Below the pieces are notes generated by a model that worked only from the letters and a program-made list of their open reading frames with translations, had not been told where the DNA came from and ran no database searches. Positions 1 through 7,488 of a DNA stretch of 19,766 nucleotides are shown here, in pieces. Position numbers and translations under genes: made by a program. The DNA is taken from positions 1 through 19,766 of the forward strand of contig JBAYUX010000025.1 of NCBI GenBank assembly GCA_041674865.1, written 5' to 3'. This stretch comes from CALREA01 sp041674865 (GTDB lineage Bacteria > Patescibacteriota > Gracilibacteria > UBA1369 > UBA12463). Numbering within the stretch: position 1 is the first letter of the stretch; every line of letters begins with the position of its first letter.

Positions 1-660
1 GCCCCAGGCGAAATATTTTCGTTTAACTCTCATCTTGGCCCTGTTGATGGAGCGCACGGGTTTCTCAAGGAGCTTGTTATCAAGCCAGAAGGAACGTTGC
101 CTGAATTTGGAGGTGGATTATGCCAGGTCTCAACAACGGCCTATAGAGGGGCTCTTTATGCTGGACTTCCAATCGTAGAGCGAAGTCCTCACTCATACGC
201 AGTTGGGTATTATTCTCAAATTGGAGGGCATGGTATTGACGCAACTATCTATCCTGGCGCGCATGATTTAAGATTCAAAAATGACACCCCGGGAAGCCTA
301 CTCCTTCAGGCGTACACAGAAGGTTCCGAGGCATATTTTGTGTTTTATGGAACAAAGGACGGTAGAGAGGTTCGATTAGAAGGTCCCGTGATAACAAATA
401 GAAATAGTATTCCTGGAACAGATACGGTGGAGACCGATACTATTCCTGTTGGTACCCAGAAGACGCAAGAAAAGGCTCATGTTGGATTCCATACTCTCTG
501 GTATAGGTACATCACCCTTCCGGGCGGATTAACGCAAAAGGAGGCAATTGAGAGTAGCTATCGCGCTGTGAAAGAGAAGGTTTTGGTTGGCGTAGAAAAG
601 AAGCTGGAGTTGCCAGTACCAACGGTAAACAAAACTTCAGACAAGAATTTTATAGACTAG
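1..660 (+). CDS. VanW family protein, 5'-truncated by the window edge
   Basis: The reading frame is open from base 1 and ends at TAG 658-660, so only the C-terminal about 219 residues are present; a TTG at 97 is an internal codon, not the start. The frame begins APGEIFSFNSHLGP and continues with FGGGLCQVSTT, ERSPHSYAVGYY and GIDATIYPG, the characteristic conserved stretches of the VanW domain. VanW/YoaR-type proteins are usually membrane-anchored, extracytoplasmic and linked to the cell envelope; some carry peptidoglycan-binding or L,D-transpeptidase-related domains upstream, which would lie outside this window. Biochemical function is unknown for the family. The C-terminal part after about residue 150 is charged and shows no further recognisable domain. 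The stop overlaps the stop of the convergent TPR gene by four bases (CTAG). Confidence 0.9.
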   Translation, partial: APGEIFSFNSHLGPVDGAHGFLKELVIKPEGTLPEFGGGLCQVSTTAYRGALYAGLPIVERSPHSYAVGYYSQIGGHGIDATIYPGAHDLRFKNDTPGSLLLQAYTEGSEAYFVFYGTKDGREVRLEGPVITNRNSIPGTDTVETDTIPVGTQKTQEKAHVGFHTLWYRYITLPGGLTQKEAIESSYRAVKEKVLVGVEKKLELPVPTVNKTSDKNFID

Positions 661-1445
661 CTTGTAGCGTTTTCCTCTTTACCTGCTTTGTTGTCAATGC
701 GCTTAAGAAGTGTTCGGGCATTTCGACGAAGAGCAGTATCTTCAGAGTCATGCTTGAGGATATTTTGAACAATAGTTCGAGCTGCAGATAGGTTGTTCAT
801 GTCAGCATATGTCTCAGCGAGAAGAAGGCGGTATTCGTTCTGTTGTGGCTCAAGGGTAAATGCCTTGTGTATAGCTTGTACGGCCGCATCGTAGTCCTTG
901 AGCTCTCGGTAGACATGAGCAAGGTTTATGTACCGGGGGCCTCGGCCTGGATCAAGGGCAATCGCTTTAAGGTAAATTTCCTTAGCCTCTTCGTAATTTC
1001 TTTGGAGATAGAGCGCAAGCGCTAGGTTTGAGGTTGCGAGCGCATCGTACGGACTCGTCGCAAGAATTTTTCGGAAGATGGCCTCCGCTTTTTTTGCTAA
1101 TTGTTTTTTAATGTAAATAAGCCCAAGTCGCATGTTCGCTTCAGGATGATTGTCATCAAGAGAGAGTACTTGAATGTAGAGTTTTTCTGCCTCATCAAGA
1201 TCTCCATTTTCAAAGAAGGCTTCGGCGCTCATAAGTGTTTCTTTGAGAGTTTTTTGCTGATCGGGAGTCAAGAGAAGCATCTCGGCTTGAGATGTTTTGT
1301 GTGGATTTGCTGCCTGCCTCTTGATATGAAGTTTTTGAAACATCTGCTTAGCCCATGAGCCACTTTGTTTCAATTCAGTGTGCTTTTTCCAGTATATACC
1401 CAGGAGACATGCGAGCGATGCGAGACTTATAAGTATATAAATCAT
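657..1445 (-). CDS. Membrane-anchored TPR-repeat protein
   Basis: A 262-residue protein. Residues 1-20 (MIYILISLASLACLLGIYW) form one hydrophobic segment followed by KK, so it looks like a single-pass membrane anchor with the rest in the cytoplasm or outside. Residues about 70-240 contain several tandem tetratricopeptide repeats, visible from the spacing of patterns such as A-x-x-x-Y-x-x-x-L-x-L-D and NPAL/SNLALAL-like helices (for example DEAEKLYIQVLSLDDNHPEA and NYEEAKEIYLKAIALDPGRG). TPRs are protein-protein interaction scaffolds; the partner cannot be told from sequence. It is the last gene of the murF-delta' block, nine bases after the delta' stop, so it is probably co-transcribed. It ends by overlapping the convergent VanW gene by four bases, with no terminator between them. 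Confidence 0.85.
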   Translation of the reverse strand: MIYILISLASLACLLGIYWKKHTELKQSGSWAKQMFQKLHIKRQAANPHKTSQAEMLLLTPDQQKTLKETLMSAEAFFENGDLDEAEKLYIQVLSLDDNHPEANMRLGLIYIKKQLAKKAEAIFRKILATSPYDALATSNLALALYLQRNYEEAKEIYLKAIALDPGRGPRYINLAHVYRELKDYDAAVQAIHKAFTLEPQQNEYRLLLAETYADMNNLSAARTIVQNILKHDSEDTALRRNARTLLKRIDNKAGKEENATS

Positions 1446-1454
1446 AAAGAAAAA

Positions 1455-2399
1455 TTAGAATGAGAGCATAAGATTTTCAAGGGCAAGTCGCGGATTTACA
1501 TGATTACGAAGAGCCGATTGAGTGAGAGATATTTGATCAATAAGTTCTATGTATTTGCGACCACCATCTACTTTAAGTAATAATTTTCGTCGCGCTAGAT
1601 GGGTAAAGATATCGAGAAAAATAGTGATTTTATTTTTATCTTCTATAAATTCTTGAAGATATACCATTCGCTCGAAAACGTTATTAAACTCAAAAAATCG
1701 AGATATGTCAGCGTAGAGCGATTTATAGAATCGCATAAGTTCGGGATCTTCGATAATCTTGAAGGCAACACCAGGTCTTCCGAGAGAGAGTTCGACCACA
1801 AGATGCAATACGTCCTCTTCTGTGGCCATATACTTTTCCTTAAGAAAGTCCAAAAGAAGAGATTCATCGCAAAGTCGGAATGGAAGAACGCGAGAACGGG
1901 AGATGACAGTAGGAAGAATTTCTCGGATGTTATCAGTAGTGAGAATGAAGATAGTTTGAGGTGGCGGTTCTTCGAGGGTTTTGAGTAAACAGTTCGCCGC
2001 CTCAGTGGTCATTCGTTCAGCACGCTCAATAATGACGATTTTGTAAGGAGCGGATGGGGTTAAATTGAGCCGGAATACAAGATCGCGTATCGCCTCGATG
2101 CCAAGCTGTTCCCCATCGTCGCGGAACTCAATAGTCTCGCTGTGAATGCCTTTTGTGATTTGGTTGCAGGTCGTGCAGTCATGGCAAAAATCATTTTCAC
2201 ATTGAAGAATATGGGCCAATGTGACGGCAACAGTTTTCTTCCCTACCTCCGGGGGACCAGAAAAAATATACGCATGGGCAAGATTTTTTTGAATCAAATC
2301 TGCCTCAAGGGAGTGTAAAAGCGGCTGATTTCCAACAACCCTCCATCGATACCGAAGAGGTGTTTGTTCCGCATTGAGTGGTACTAGGGATGTGCTCAT
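1455..2399 (-). CDS. holB: DNA polymerase III delta'-like clamp-loader subunit
   Basis: A 314-residue AAA+ protein of the clamp-loader family. Visible in order: an N-terminal LLHSLEADL/AHAYIFSGPP start typical of delta'/tau, a P-loop-like GPPEVGKKT (residues 48-56), a four-cysteine zinc site (C67, C72, C75, C78), a Walker B-like IVIIERAERM in which the usual Asp-Glu is Glu-Arg, the signature LLKTLEEPP, and a sensor/arginine-finger region ISRSR. The degenerate Walker B fits delta' (a stator that does not hydrolyse ATP) better than the tau/gamma motor, which is also usually longer and ends in a tau C-terminal domain. With delta and tau it would load the sliding clamp at replication forks. The gene follows murF by 14 bases and precedes the TPR gene by nine, so an operon is likely. 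Assignment as delta' rather than a short DnaX is confident but not absolute. Confidence 0.88.
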   Translation of the reverse strand: MSTSLVPLNAEQTPLRYRWRVVGNQPLLHSLEADLIQKNLAHAYIFSGPPEVGKKTVAVTLAHILQCENDFCHDCTTCNQITKGIHSETIEFRDDGEQLGIEAIRDLVFRLNLTPSAPYKIVIIERAERMTTEAANCLLKTLEEPPPQTIFILTTDNIREILPTVISRSRVLPFRLCDESLLLDFLKEKYMATEEDVLHLVVELSLGRPGVAFKIIEDPELMRFYKSLYADISRFFEFNNVFERMVYLQEFIEDKNKITIFLDIFTHLARRKLLLKVDGGRKYIELIDQISLTQSALRNHVNPRLALENLMLSF

Positions 2400-2413
2400 G
2401 TAGAAGGATTATA

Positions 2414-3730
2414 TCACGACTTCCACTCTTGCCGCGCAAGGAGTTTTTCGGCCTGGTCAGGGTGTGCCATTATGGCTTTGGCAAGCCATTCTAGGCGGAC
2501 ATTGTTTTGAGAGCCCTTGATAAGAATAAGGTCTTTTGGCTGAATAAATGACGGCATGAAAGATATAGCTTCGTCAGTTGTTGAAAATGAGTAGATTGAT
2601 TCTCGTGGAAGGATATTTTGGGACAACGTTTCGTCAGCGCAAAATTGAGCCTGATTCCCTACAGTAATAAGTACGTCGATAGAGTCTTTGAGACTTGTTG
2701 CAATCTCGCGATGTTCTTTTTCTGAACTTGTTCCAAGCTCGTTCATGTTTCCAAAAACAAAAACACGACGGCTAATAGGATGCGTAGCGTTGGCTGAAAG
2801 ATGAAAGAGGGTTGTGAGTGTGTGAATTGCCGCCCGGACCGCATCAGGCGAAGCATTATACGAACTATCGATAATCCACGAGGCGTTCATGCCCTCAATA
2901 AGAGACAAGCGTCCGGGCGGCAGTCGGAACGTTTTTAATTCATTTGTAATATCTAGCATGTACATGCCAAAAACAAGCCCACATCCAATCGCCGGTAATA
3001 AAGATGAGATATGTTGAATTCCCAAAATGGGTACCTCAAAATTTCCAATCACCTCTCCGTAGTGCGCATCAAAAAGAATCTTCCCCCACTCTTCACGCGC
3101 CTTCTCGGCATACAGTTTCGATCTTTCGTTCATACCGAACATGATGATCTTTGGACCATTTTTTACTCTACTCATCTCATTTCCAAGATGCGCACATCGT
3201 TCGTCATCTTGATTTAAAATAACTGTTCCGCGCGAGCCAACTGCACGAATCAATTTTGATTTTTCTTCAAAAATTTCCTCAAGTGAGCCGAACTGCCCAT
3301 CGGCCAAATGTACAGGATGCACTCCTGTAAAAATACCCACATCTGGTGTAACCATTTTCAAAAGAACATCCATGTCCCCCGGCTTATCAACGCCCATTTC
3401 CAGTACAAGAATGTCGTAAGTTGTTCTGTCAAAAATTCCACGCCAAAAAGCAATAATAAGATTTTTTGCCCATCCAATTACTGAAGAAAATTCACTCTTA
3501 AGTTCAAGAATAGTAAGAGGAAGTCCAAGTTCAGTATTGTAACTTTTGCTACTACTAAGAACGCGAAACTGCCCTCGTAAAACATGAGCAACAGCTTCCT
3601 TGCAGGTCGTCTTCCCTATTGATCCAGTAACGCCGATAATGTGCGCACCGTTACGGCGGAATCGTTCTAGGCGGATCTTTGCGCACCAGGATAAAAACGA
3701 AAAGATGAGATATTTGAAGATAGACTTCAT
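2414..3730 (-). CDS. murF: MurF-like UDP-MurNAc-tripeptide--D-Ala-D-Ala ligase lacking the usual N-terminal domain
   Basis: Mur ligase that would add D-Ala-D-Ala to the UDP-MurNAc-tripeptide in the cytoplasm. With the ATG at 3730 it is 438 residues. Seen: P-loop GVTGSIGKTT at residues 33-42, the acidic motif VLEMGVDKPGDMD, DSSYNASPDAV, FGNMNELGTSSEKEH and the C-terminal LIKGSQNNVRLEWL, all matching MurF. Oddity: the P-loop usually lies near residue 100, after a substrate-binding domain; here only a short segment precedes it, and that segment (FKYLIFSFLSWCAKI) is hydrophobic and could hold the enzyme at the membrane. An in-frame ATG at 3769 would add 13 residues but lies in the loop of the rplT terminator, so 3730 is preferred. 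It stops with TGA, the only TGA stop among the complete genes. No clear promoter was found after the terminator; read-through may feed it. Confidence 0.9.
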   Translation of the reverse strand: MKSIFKYLIFSFLSWCAKIRLERFRRNGAHIIGVTGSIGKTTCKEAVAHVLRGQFRVLSSSKSYNTELGLPLTILELKSEFSSVIGWAKNLIIAFWRGIFDRTTYDILVLEMGVDKPGDMDVLLKMVTPDVGIFTGVHPVHLADGQFGSLEEIFEEKSKLIRAVGSRGTVILNQDDERCAHLGNEMSRVKNGPKIIMFGMNERSKLYAEKAREEWGKILFDAHYGEVIGNFEVPILGIQHISSLLPAIGCGLVFGMYMLDITNELKTFRLPPGRLSLIEGMNASWIIDSSYNASPDAVRAAIHTLTTLFHLSANATHPISRRVFVFGNMNELGTSSEKEHREIATSLKDSIDVLITVGNQAQFCADETLSQNILPRESIYSFSTTDEAISFMPSFIQPKDLILIKGSQNNVRLEWLAKAIMAHPDQAEKLLARQEWKS

Positions 3731-3740
3731 GGATTCGTAT

Positions 3741-3781
3741 AAAACAAAAAAGATGCTAGGTGGTGACACTCTAGCATCTTT
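3741..3781 (-). terminator. Intrinsic terminator after rplT
   Basis: Read on the minus strand, AAAGATGCTAG (3781-3771) pairs perfectly over 11 bases with CTAGCATCTTT (3759-3749). The 11-base loop can form an inner GTG/CAC pair. A T-rich run (TTTTTTGTTTT) follows directly. This ends the infC-rpmI-rplT transcript and separates it from murF, whose upstream in-frame ATG lies inside the loop. Confidence 0.92.
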
Positions 3782-3808
3782 AGAAGAGACTTTCTATGGT
3801 CTAAAAGC

Positions 3809-4213
3809 TTACTTTGTAGCTGCAGCCTTTGGTGCTCTTGTAGCACGTGGTTTAACAGCTGGAACCATGCTTTTTGCAATCTCACAAAGCTTTGCAAAGA
3901 CTTCTGGCTCTGTTCGAGCAATCTCAGACATAACCTTTCGGTCGACGAGAACAGCTTTCTTTGTAAGTCCTTCGATGAATCGGCTATAGTTGATTCCGTT
4001 TGCTCGGCAAGCACCATTCAATCGAGTGATCCAGAGAGCGCGCATAACACGCTTCTTGTTCTTTCGATCTCGATACTCATTTTCACCGGCCTGCATCCAA
4101 GCAGTTTTAGCCTGTTTAAATGTTCGGCTTCGAAGACCTCGGTAGCCTTTTGTGGCCTTAAGCATCTTCTTGTGTCGTTTGTGGGAGGCAACACCTCGTT
4201 TAACGCGTGGCAT
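3809..4213 (-). CDS. rplT: 50S ribosomal protein L20
   Basis: A 134-residue protein starting MPRVKRGVASHKRHKK, the near-invariant L20 N-terminus, with the family pattern continuing through GYRGLRSRTFKQA, RDRKNKKR, RALWITRLN and GINYSRFIEGL. L20 binds 23S rRNA and is needed early in large-subunit assembly. The protein is about 15 residues longer than the typical form because of a C-terminal Ala/Lys/Pro tail (AVKPRATRAPKAAATK). Gene order infC-rpmI-rplT is the classical arrangement. It starts 28 bases after rpmI; the start is preceded by TTTTTCTCTAT rather than a Shine-Dalgarno motif. It is followed by a strong terminator. Confidence 0.98.
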   Translation of the reverse strand: MPRVKRGVASHKRHKKMLKATKGYRGLRSRTFKQAKTAWMQAGENEYRDRKNKKRVMRALWITRLNGACRANGINYSRFIEGLTKKAVLVDRKVMSEIARTEPEVFAKLCEIAKSMVPAVKPRATRAPKAAATK

Positions 4214-4241
4214 ATAGAGAAAAATTAAAGATAAAGGGGTT

Positions 4242-4439
4242 TTAGCTCATTCGGAGAAGACCTTTTATTCGAGCGAGTTCACCATTGTGAGTCTGGATGA
4301 CACCCTTTCGAGAGCTTCTCTTCTGTCGCTTAGATTTATTGACCATAAGGTGTCGGTGAGCAACTTTTCCGAACTTTACTTTTCCGGTTCCAGTAAGCTT
4401 GAATCGCTTCTTTGCGCCGCTGTGGACTTTTGCCTTCAT
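4242..4439 (-). CDS. rpmI: 50S ribosomal protein L35
   Basis: A 65-residue, highly basic protein: MKAKVHSGAKKRFKLTGTGK at the N-terminus, then HLMVNKSKRQKRSSRK and a C-terminal IKGLLRM. These match L35 end to end and the length is normal. L35 is a small 23S rRNA-binding protein of the large subunit. It sits between infC (39-base gap) and rplT (28-base gap) in the conserved infC operon. Like rplT, its ATG is preceded by a pyrimidine-rich stretch (ACCCCTCTAT), with no visible Shine-Dalgarno sequence. Confidence 0.98.
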   Translation of the reverse strand: MKAKVHSGAKKRFKLTGTGKVKFGKVAHRHLMVNKSKRQKRSSRKGVIQTHNGELARIKGLLRMS

Positions 4440-4478
4440 ATAGAGGGGTAACGAATAAAAAACAATAACGGGTGTAGT

Positions 4479-5072
4479 TTAGGCCGCGTTCGGAGCGCCC
4501 TCTTGCTGTGGGGCTGCGCCTTCTCTGGAACCGGCGGGCTTCAAGTTTGCCACAGGTATGCCACCTGGCGCAAGCATCATTATCAACTGATTTCCTTGTC
4601 GCTTAGCGGGATCTTCAATTTTTGCCACATCTTTGATCATATCATAAAGCTGATCTAGCTTTGCACGCCCTAAGTCTAAGTGAGCCGCCTCACGGCCTCT
4701 AAACATAAGGACTACTTTGACTAAATTGCGGTCAGCAAGGAATTTTCGGGCCTGTTTTGCCTTTACCTCGAGGTCATTTGTGCCAATTCGGAGGGACATT
4801 CGAATCCCCTTCACCTCAGTTTGCTTCTGCTGAGCCTTGTGTTTTCGCTCCATTTTTTGCTGTCGGTACATGTACTTTCCGAAGTCCATCAGCTTACAAA
4901 CAGGCGGATTCGCACCAGGAGCAACCTCTACAAGGTCCACTTCCTGCTCTCGAGCCATCTCCTTTGCACGTTCAATGAGCACAACACCCAGCGGTTCCCC
5001 AGCTTCATCTATAAGACGAACACTTGCGGAACGGATCTGATCATTAAGACGAGGCTGTTTGCTCAAGGAAAT
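4479..5072 (-). CDS. infC: Translation initiation factor IF-3
   Basis: IF-3 binds the 30S subunit, discriminates start codons and prevents premature subunit joining. The protein shows LNDQIRSASVRLIDEAGEPLG (N-domain start), VDLVEVAPGANPPVCKLMDFGKY, the linker rich in Lys/Gln, and the C-domain RIGTNDLEVKAKQARKFL and MMLAPGG. A short Gly/Ala/Gln-rich tail (about 22 residues) follows the usual end. No ATG or GTG fits the start. Candidates in frame are ATT at 5072 (197 residues), TTG at 5066 and TTG at 5108. The promoter's -10 box lies at 5118-5123, so the 5108 codon would sit almost on the transcription start. ATT is chosen because infC commonly starts with AUU, which allows IF-3 to repress its own translation, and because the N-terminal length then matches B. 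subtilis IF-3. The exact start is uncertain; the identity is not. Confidence 0.93.
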   Translation of the reverse strand: MSLSKQPRLNDQIRSASVRLIDEAGEPLGVVLIERAKEMAREQEVDLVEVAPGANPPVCKLMDFGKYMYRQQKMERKHKAQQKQTEVKGIRMSLRIGTNDLEVKAKQARKFLADRNLVKVVLMFRGREAAHLDLGRAKLDQLYDMIKDVAKIEDPAKRQGNQLIMMLAPGGIPVANLKPAGSREGAAPQQEGAPNAA

Positions 5073-5117
5073 AGGCTTAAAAAATAAGGAGCTTTTGCGT
5101 GAGTACAAAGCGAAGTG

Positions 5118-5146
5118 ATTGTAGAGCGAAAGCCAAAATCCGTCAA
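5118..5146 (-). promoter_or_regulatory. Promoter of the infC-rpmI-rplT operon
   Basis: On the minus strand, TTGACG (5146-5141), a 17-base spacer and TACAAT (5123-5118) form a near-consensus sigma70-type promoter, with five of six matches in each box. Transcription would start near 5111. This leaves a leader of about 40 bases before the ATT candidate start and almost none before the TTG at 5108. It also leaves no room for a long L20-binding leader such as that of B. subtilis. Confidence 0.85.
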
Positions 5147-5174
5147 CTTGGAATTGAGGCTATATGCGGAGGAT

Positions 5175-5203
5175 TTGCACGAAAGACGCACAAGATTTAC
5201 AAT
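5175..5203 (+). promoter_or_regulatory. Promoter of the ispG-dxr-ispDF-ispE cluster
   Basis: TTGCAC (5175-5180), a 17-base spacer and TACAAT (5198-5203) form a sigma70-type promoter on the plus strand. The predicted start is near 5210, giving a leader of about 34 bases before the ispG ATG. It lies back to back with the infC promoter: the two -35 boxes are 28 bases apart, so the polymerases or a shared regulator could influence one another. Confidence 0.82.
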
Positions 5204-5243
5204 GCGCCCGTAGTACGTTTTTGGCTTCTATTTAAGTTTATCC

Positions 5244-6320
5244 ATGGATTCAAGAAAAAAGACCCGAGTAGTCAATATAGGAGAAGTGGCAATAGGAGGC
5301 CAAAATCCGATCGCCATTCAGTCGATGTGTACAACCAAGACCCACGACGTGAAGGCTACAGTAAAGCAAATTCTCGCCCTTGAAAAAGTTGGCTGTGAAA
5401 TTATTCGCGTCACCGTACCCTTTCCAAAGGACGCGGAGGCTATCGCTGAGATTAAGAAGAAAATTCACATTCCACTGGTCGCAGATATTCATTTCGACTA
5501 CCGTATGGCAATTGCCGCGATGAAAAATGGCGCCGATAAAATTCGAATCAATCCAGGAAATATCGGGAAGAAAGAATGGATTGTGGAAGTTATCGAGACG
5601 GCAAAAAAATATAAAAAAGCAATTCGTATTGGCGTGAATGCCGGCTCTCTCGAAAAGGATTTATGGGCTAAATACGGCCGTCCTTCGCCAGAAGCACTCG
5701 TCGAATCTGCCGAGAGGTGGATTGAATTTTTTGAACAACAGAAATTTCACAATCTCGTCATCGCGCTCAAGAGTAGTAACGTTCCAGAGATGATTGAGTC
5801 ATACGAACGCATCAGTGCGAAGTGCGATTATCCGCTCCATCTGGGTGTTACCGAGGCCGGAACATTTGTCACGGGAAGTGTGAAAAGTGCAGTTGGTATC
5901 GGCTCACTTCTTCATCAGGGAATTGGTGATACGATTCGAGTTTCGCTTTCAGAGGATCCGCTCGAAGAGATAAAAGTTGCGAAAGAAATTCTCAAATCAT
6001 TGAATTTATATTCGAAAGAGCGAACGATTATCGCCTGTCCAACATGTGGACGTGTCGAAGTAGATCTTATAAAATTAGCGCATCAGGTAGAGGAAAGAAC
6101 AGCATATATCAAAAAGCCGATCAAGATTGCCGTGATGGGTTGTGTCGTGAACGGTCCGGGAGAGTCACGAGAGGCGGACTATGGAATTGCGGCGGGAAGA
6201 GGTTGTGGAATTTTATATAAAAATGGAATCGTCGTGAAAACCGTCGAAGAAAAAAAGTTACTCAAGGAGCTTCTCGCGATGATAGAGGCAGATCATCCAG
6301 ATGCTCGATCATCGAAATAA
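5244..6320 (+). CDS. ispG: 4-hydroxy-3-methylbut-2-enyl diphosphate synthase (IspG/GcpE)
   Basis: Converts MEcPP to HMBPP, the penultimate MEP-pathway step, with a [4Fe-4S] cluster. The protein is 358 residues, the length of the compact bacterial form. Seen: TIM-barrel start VNIGEVAIGGQNPIAIQSMC, LVADIHFDYRMAI, RINPGNIG, LGVTEAG, then the reductase-like part with CPTCGR (C265, C268) and GCVVNGPGES (C300, E307). These provide the three cluster cysteines and the glutamate ligand. It is first in a plus-strand run of MEP genes and has its own promoter. The ATG at 5244 is the only sensible start; no Shine-Dalgarno motif precedes it (TTAAGTTTATCC). All diagnostic residues look intact, unlike several downstream enzymes of the same cluster. 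Confidence 0.97.
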   Translation: MDSRKKTRVVNIGEVAIGGQNPIAIQSMCTTKTHDVKATVKQILALEKVGCEIIRVTVPFPKDAEAIAEIKKKIHIPLVADIHFDYRMAIAAMKNGADKIRINPGNIGKKEWIVEVIETAKKYKKAIRIGVNAGSLEKDLWAKYGRPSPEALVESAERWIEFFEQQKFHNLVIALKSSNVPEMIESYERISAKCDYPLHLGVTEAGTFVTGSVKSAVGIGSLLHQGIGDTIRVSLSEDPLEEIKVAKEILKSLNLYSKERTIIACPTCGRVEVDLIKLAHQVEERTAYIKKPIKIAVMGCVVNGPGESREADYGIAAGRGCGILYKNGIVVKTVEEKKLLKELLAMIEADHPDARSSK

Positions 6321-6348
6321 TATCTTAAGAGATCCAAAGAAAATTTTC

Positions 6349-7488
6349 ATGAAAAATATTGTTTTACTTGGCGCGACAGGATCGATCGGAACACAAGTTC
6401 TTGATGTGATTCGAGAAAATCCAGATCGATTTCACATCGTAGGAATGGCTGCGCATAGCAACGTAGAGCTATTTAATAAGCTCGTGCAGGAATTTGAACC
6501 AGATAGAATTTGCCTCACCGATGAGTCGAAAATTAACGAACTCAAAATAGAGCGATATCCATTGAGCAAGAAATTTCCGGAGCTTTTGCCGGGCGAAGAA
6601 GGTATTAGCGAGATGTTGCGCGATCCAAATGTTGAGATAGTGGTCAATGCGATCAGCGGAACAGATGGAATTATTCATACTATGACCGCGATTCAAAATC
6701 GAAAAACGGTACTCATTGCGAACAAAGAAAGTCTCGTAAGCGCAGGCGAAATGATTCTTCAGGCTGCCATGAAACACCAATCGCTCGTTATTCCAATCGA
6801 CTCAGAAATTACGAGTATTATTCAGTGTCTCGAGGGAAAGTCAGAGAAAGATGTGGAGAAGATTATTCTCACCTGCTCGGGTGGGCCATTCCATGGAAAG
6901 TCAAAAAAAGAGCTCATGAAAGTAACTCGAGAACAGGCACTCAATCATCCTATTTGGAAAATGGGGCAGAAAATTACGGTTGATTCCGCGACCCTCATGA
7001 ACAAGGGGTTTGAGCTCATCGTTGCGAGTACATTTTTCAAAATTCCAGCACATCAGATCGAGGTTATTGTGCATCCAGAGTCAATAATCCACGCCATGGT
7101 TCAGTGGAAAGATGGAAATATTTCTGCGCTCATGTCCCCTCCTGATATGCGTTTTGCGATTCAATATGCGTTATTTTTTCCGGAGCGCGAGGAGACGAAA
7201 TTCGAGCGGCTCGATTTGGCAAAGTTGGGAAAACTTACATTTCAAAAGCCAGACGAAGACGTTTTTGAAAGCCTCGCGTTAGCTCGTGGTGCAGCTCAAA
7301 TTCAAGGAAATATGCCGGCAATTCTGAATCACGCGAACGACACCGCGGTAGAAAAATTTCTCAAAAATGAGATCGCCTTTCACGAAATTTCGCCGTACAT
7401 CAGGCAGCATGTAAAGACGCACGACTTCAATCCAGATCCGAATATCGAAGAAATTATTGAACTTCACCGCCACGTAAATGAAAAGTAA
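6349..7488 (+). CDS. dxr: 1-deoxy-D-xylulose 5-phosphate reductoisomerase
   Basis: Turns DXP into MEP using NADPH, the committed step of the pathway. With the ATG at 6349 the protein is 379 residues and begins MKNIVLLGATGSIG, the exact family start with the Rossmann NADPH loop; an in-frame ATG at 6301 inside ispG would add 16 unrelated residues and is rejected. Seen: ANKESLVSAGE, the metal acids in PIDSEI (D151, E153), SGGPF, HPIWKMGQKITVDSATLMNKGFE (E222) and PDMRFAIQYAL. Odd: the normally invariant SEH reads SEI, so the flap-side histidine (His153 in E. coli) is isoleucine. The gene begins 28 bases after ispG and its end overlaps ispDF by 11 bases, so translation is probably coupled. Confidence 0.95.
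   Translation: MKNIVLLGATGSIGTQVLDVIRENPDRFHIVGMAAHSNVELFNKLVQEFEPDRICLTDESKINELKIERYPLSKKFPELLPGEEGISEMLRDPNVEIVVNAISGTDGIIHTMTAIQNRKTVLIANKESLVSAGEMILQAAMKHQSLVIPIDSEITSIIQCLEGKSEKDVEKIILTCSGGPFHGKSKKELMKVTREQALNHPIWKMGQKITVDSATLMNKGFELIVASTFFKIPAHQIEVIVHPESIIHAMVQWKDGNISALMSPPDMRFAIQYALFFPEREETKFERLDLAKLGKLTFQKPDEDVFESLALARGAAQIQGNMPAILNHANDTAVEKFLKNEIAFHEISPYIRQHVKTHDFNPDPNIEEIIELHRHVNEK

Noticed and set aside
97..660. VanW gene beginning at the TTG at 97
   Set aside because: The frame is open to base 1 and the upstream residues are conserved VanW sequence, so the gene is cut by the window edge.
2414..2416. TGA as a glycine codon (genetic code 25 of Absconditabacteria/Gracilibacteria)
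   Set aside because: murF ends naturally at TGA after its last conserved motif, and no other gene needs a TGA to be read through.
3731..3769. Longer MurF start at the ATG at 3769
   Set aside because: This ATG lies in the loop of the strong rplT terminator, so it would not be on most transcripts beginning downstream, and the added residues match nothing.
3600..3989. Open frame on the plus strand across rplT and murF
   Set aside because: It is antisense to well-supported L20 and MurF and crosses their terminator; the translation has no recognisable domain.
6301..6348. Longer Dxr start at an ATG inside the end of ispG
   Set aside because: The added residues have no family match, while MKNIVLLGATGSIG at 6349 is the conserved Dxr N-terminus.
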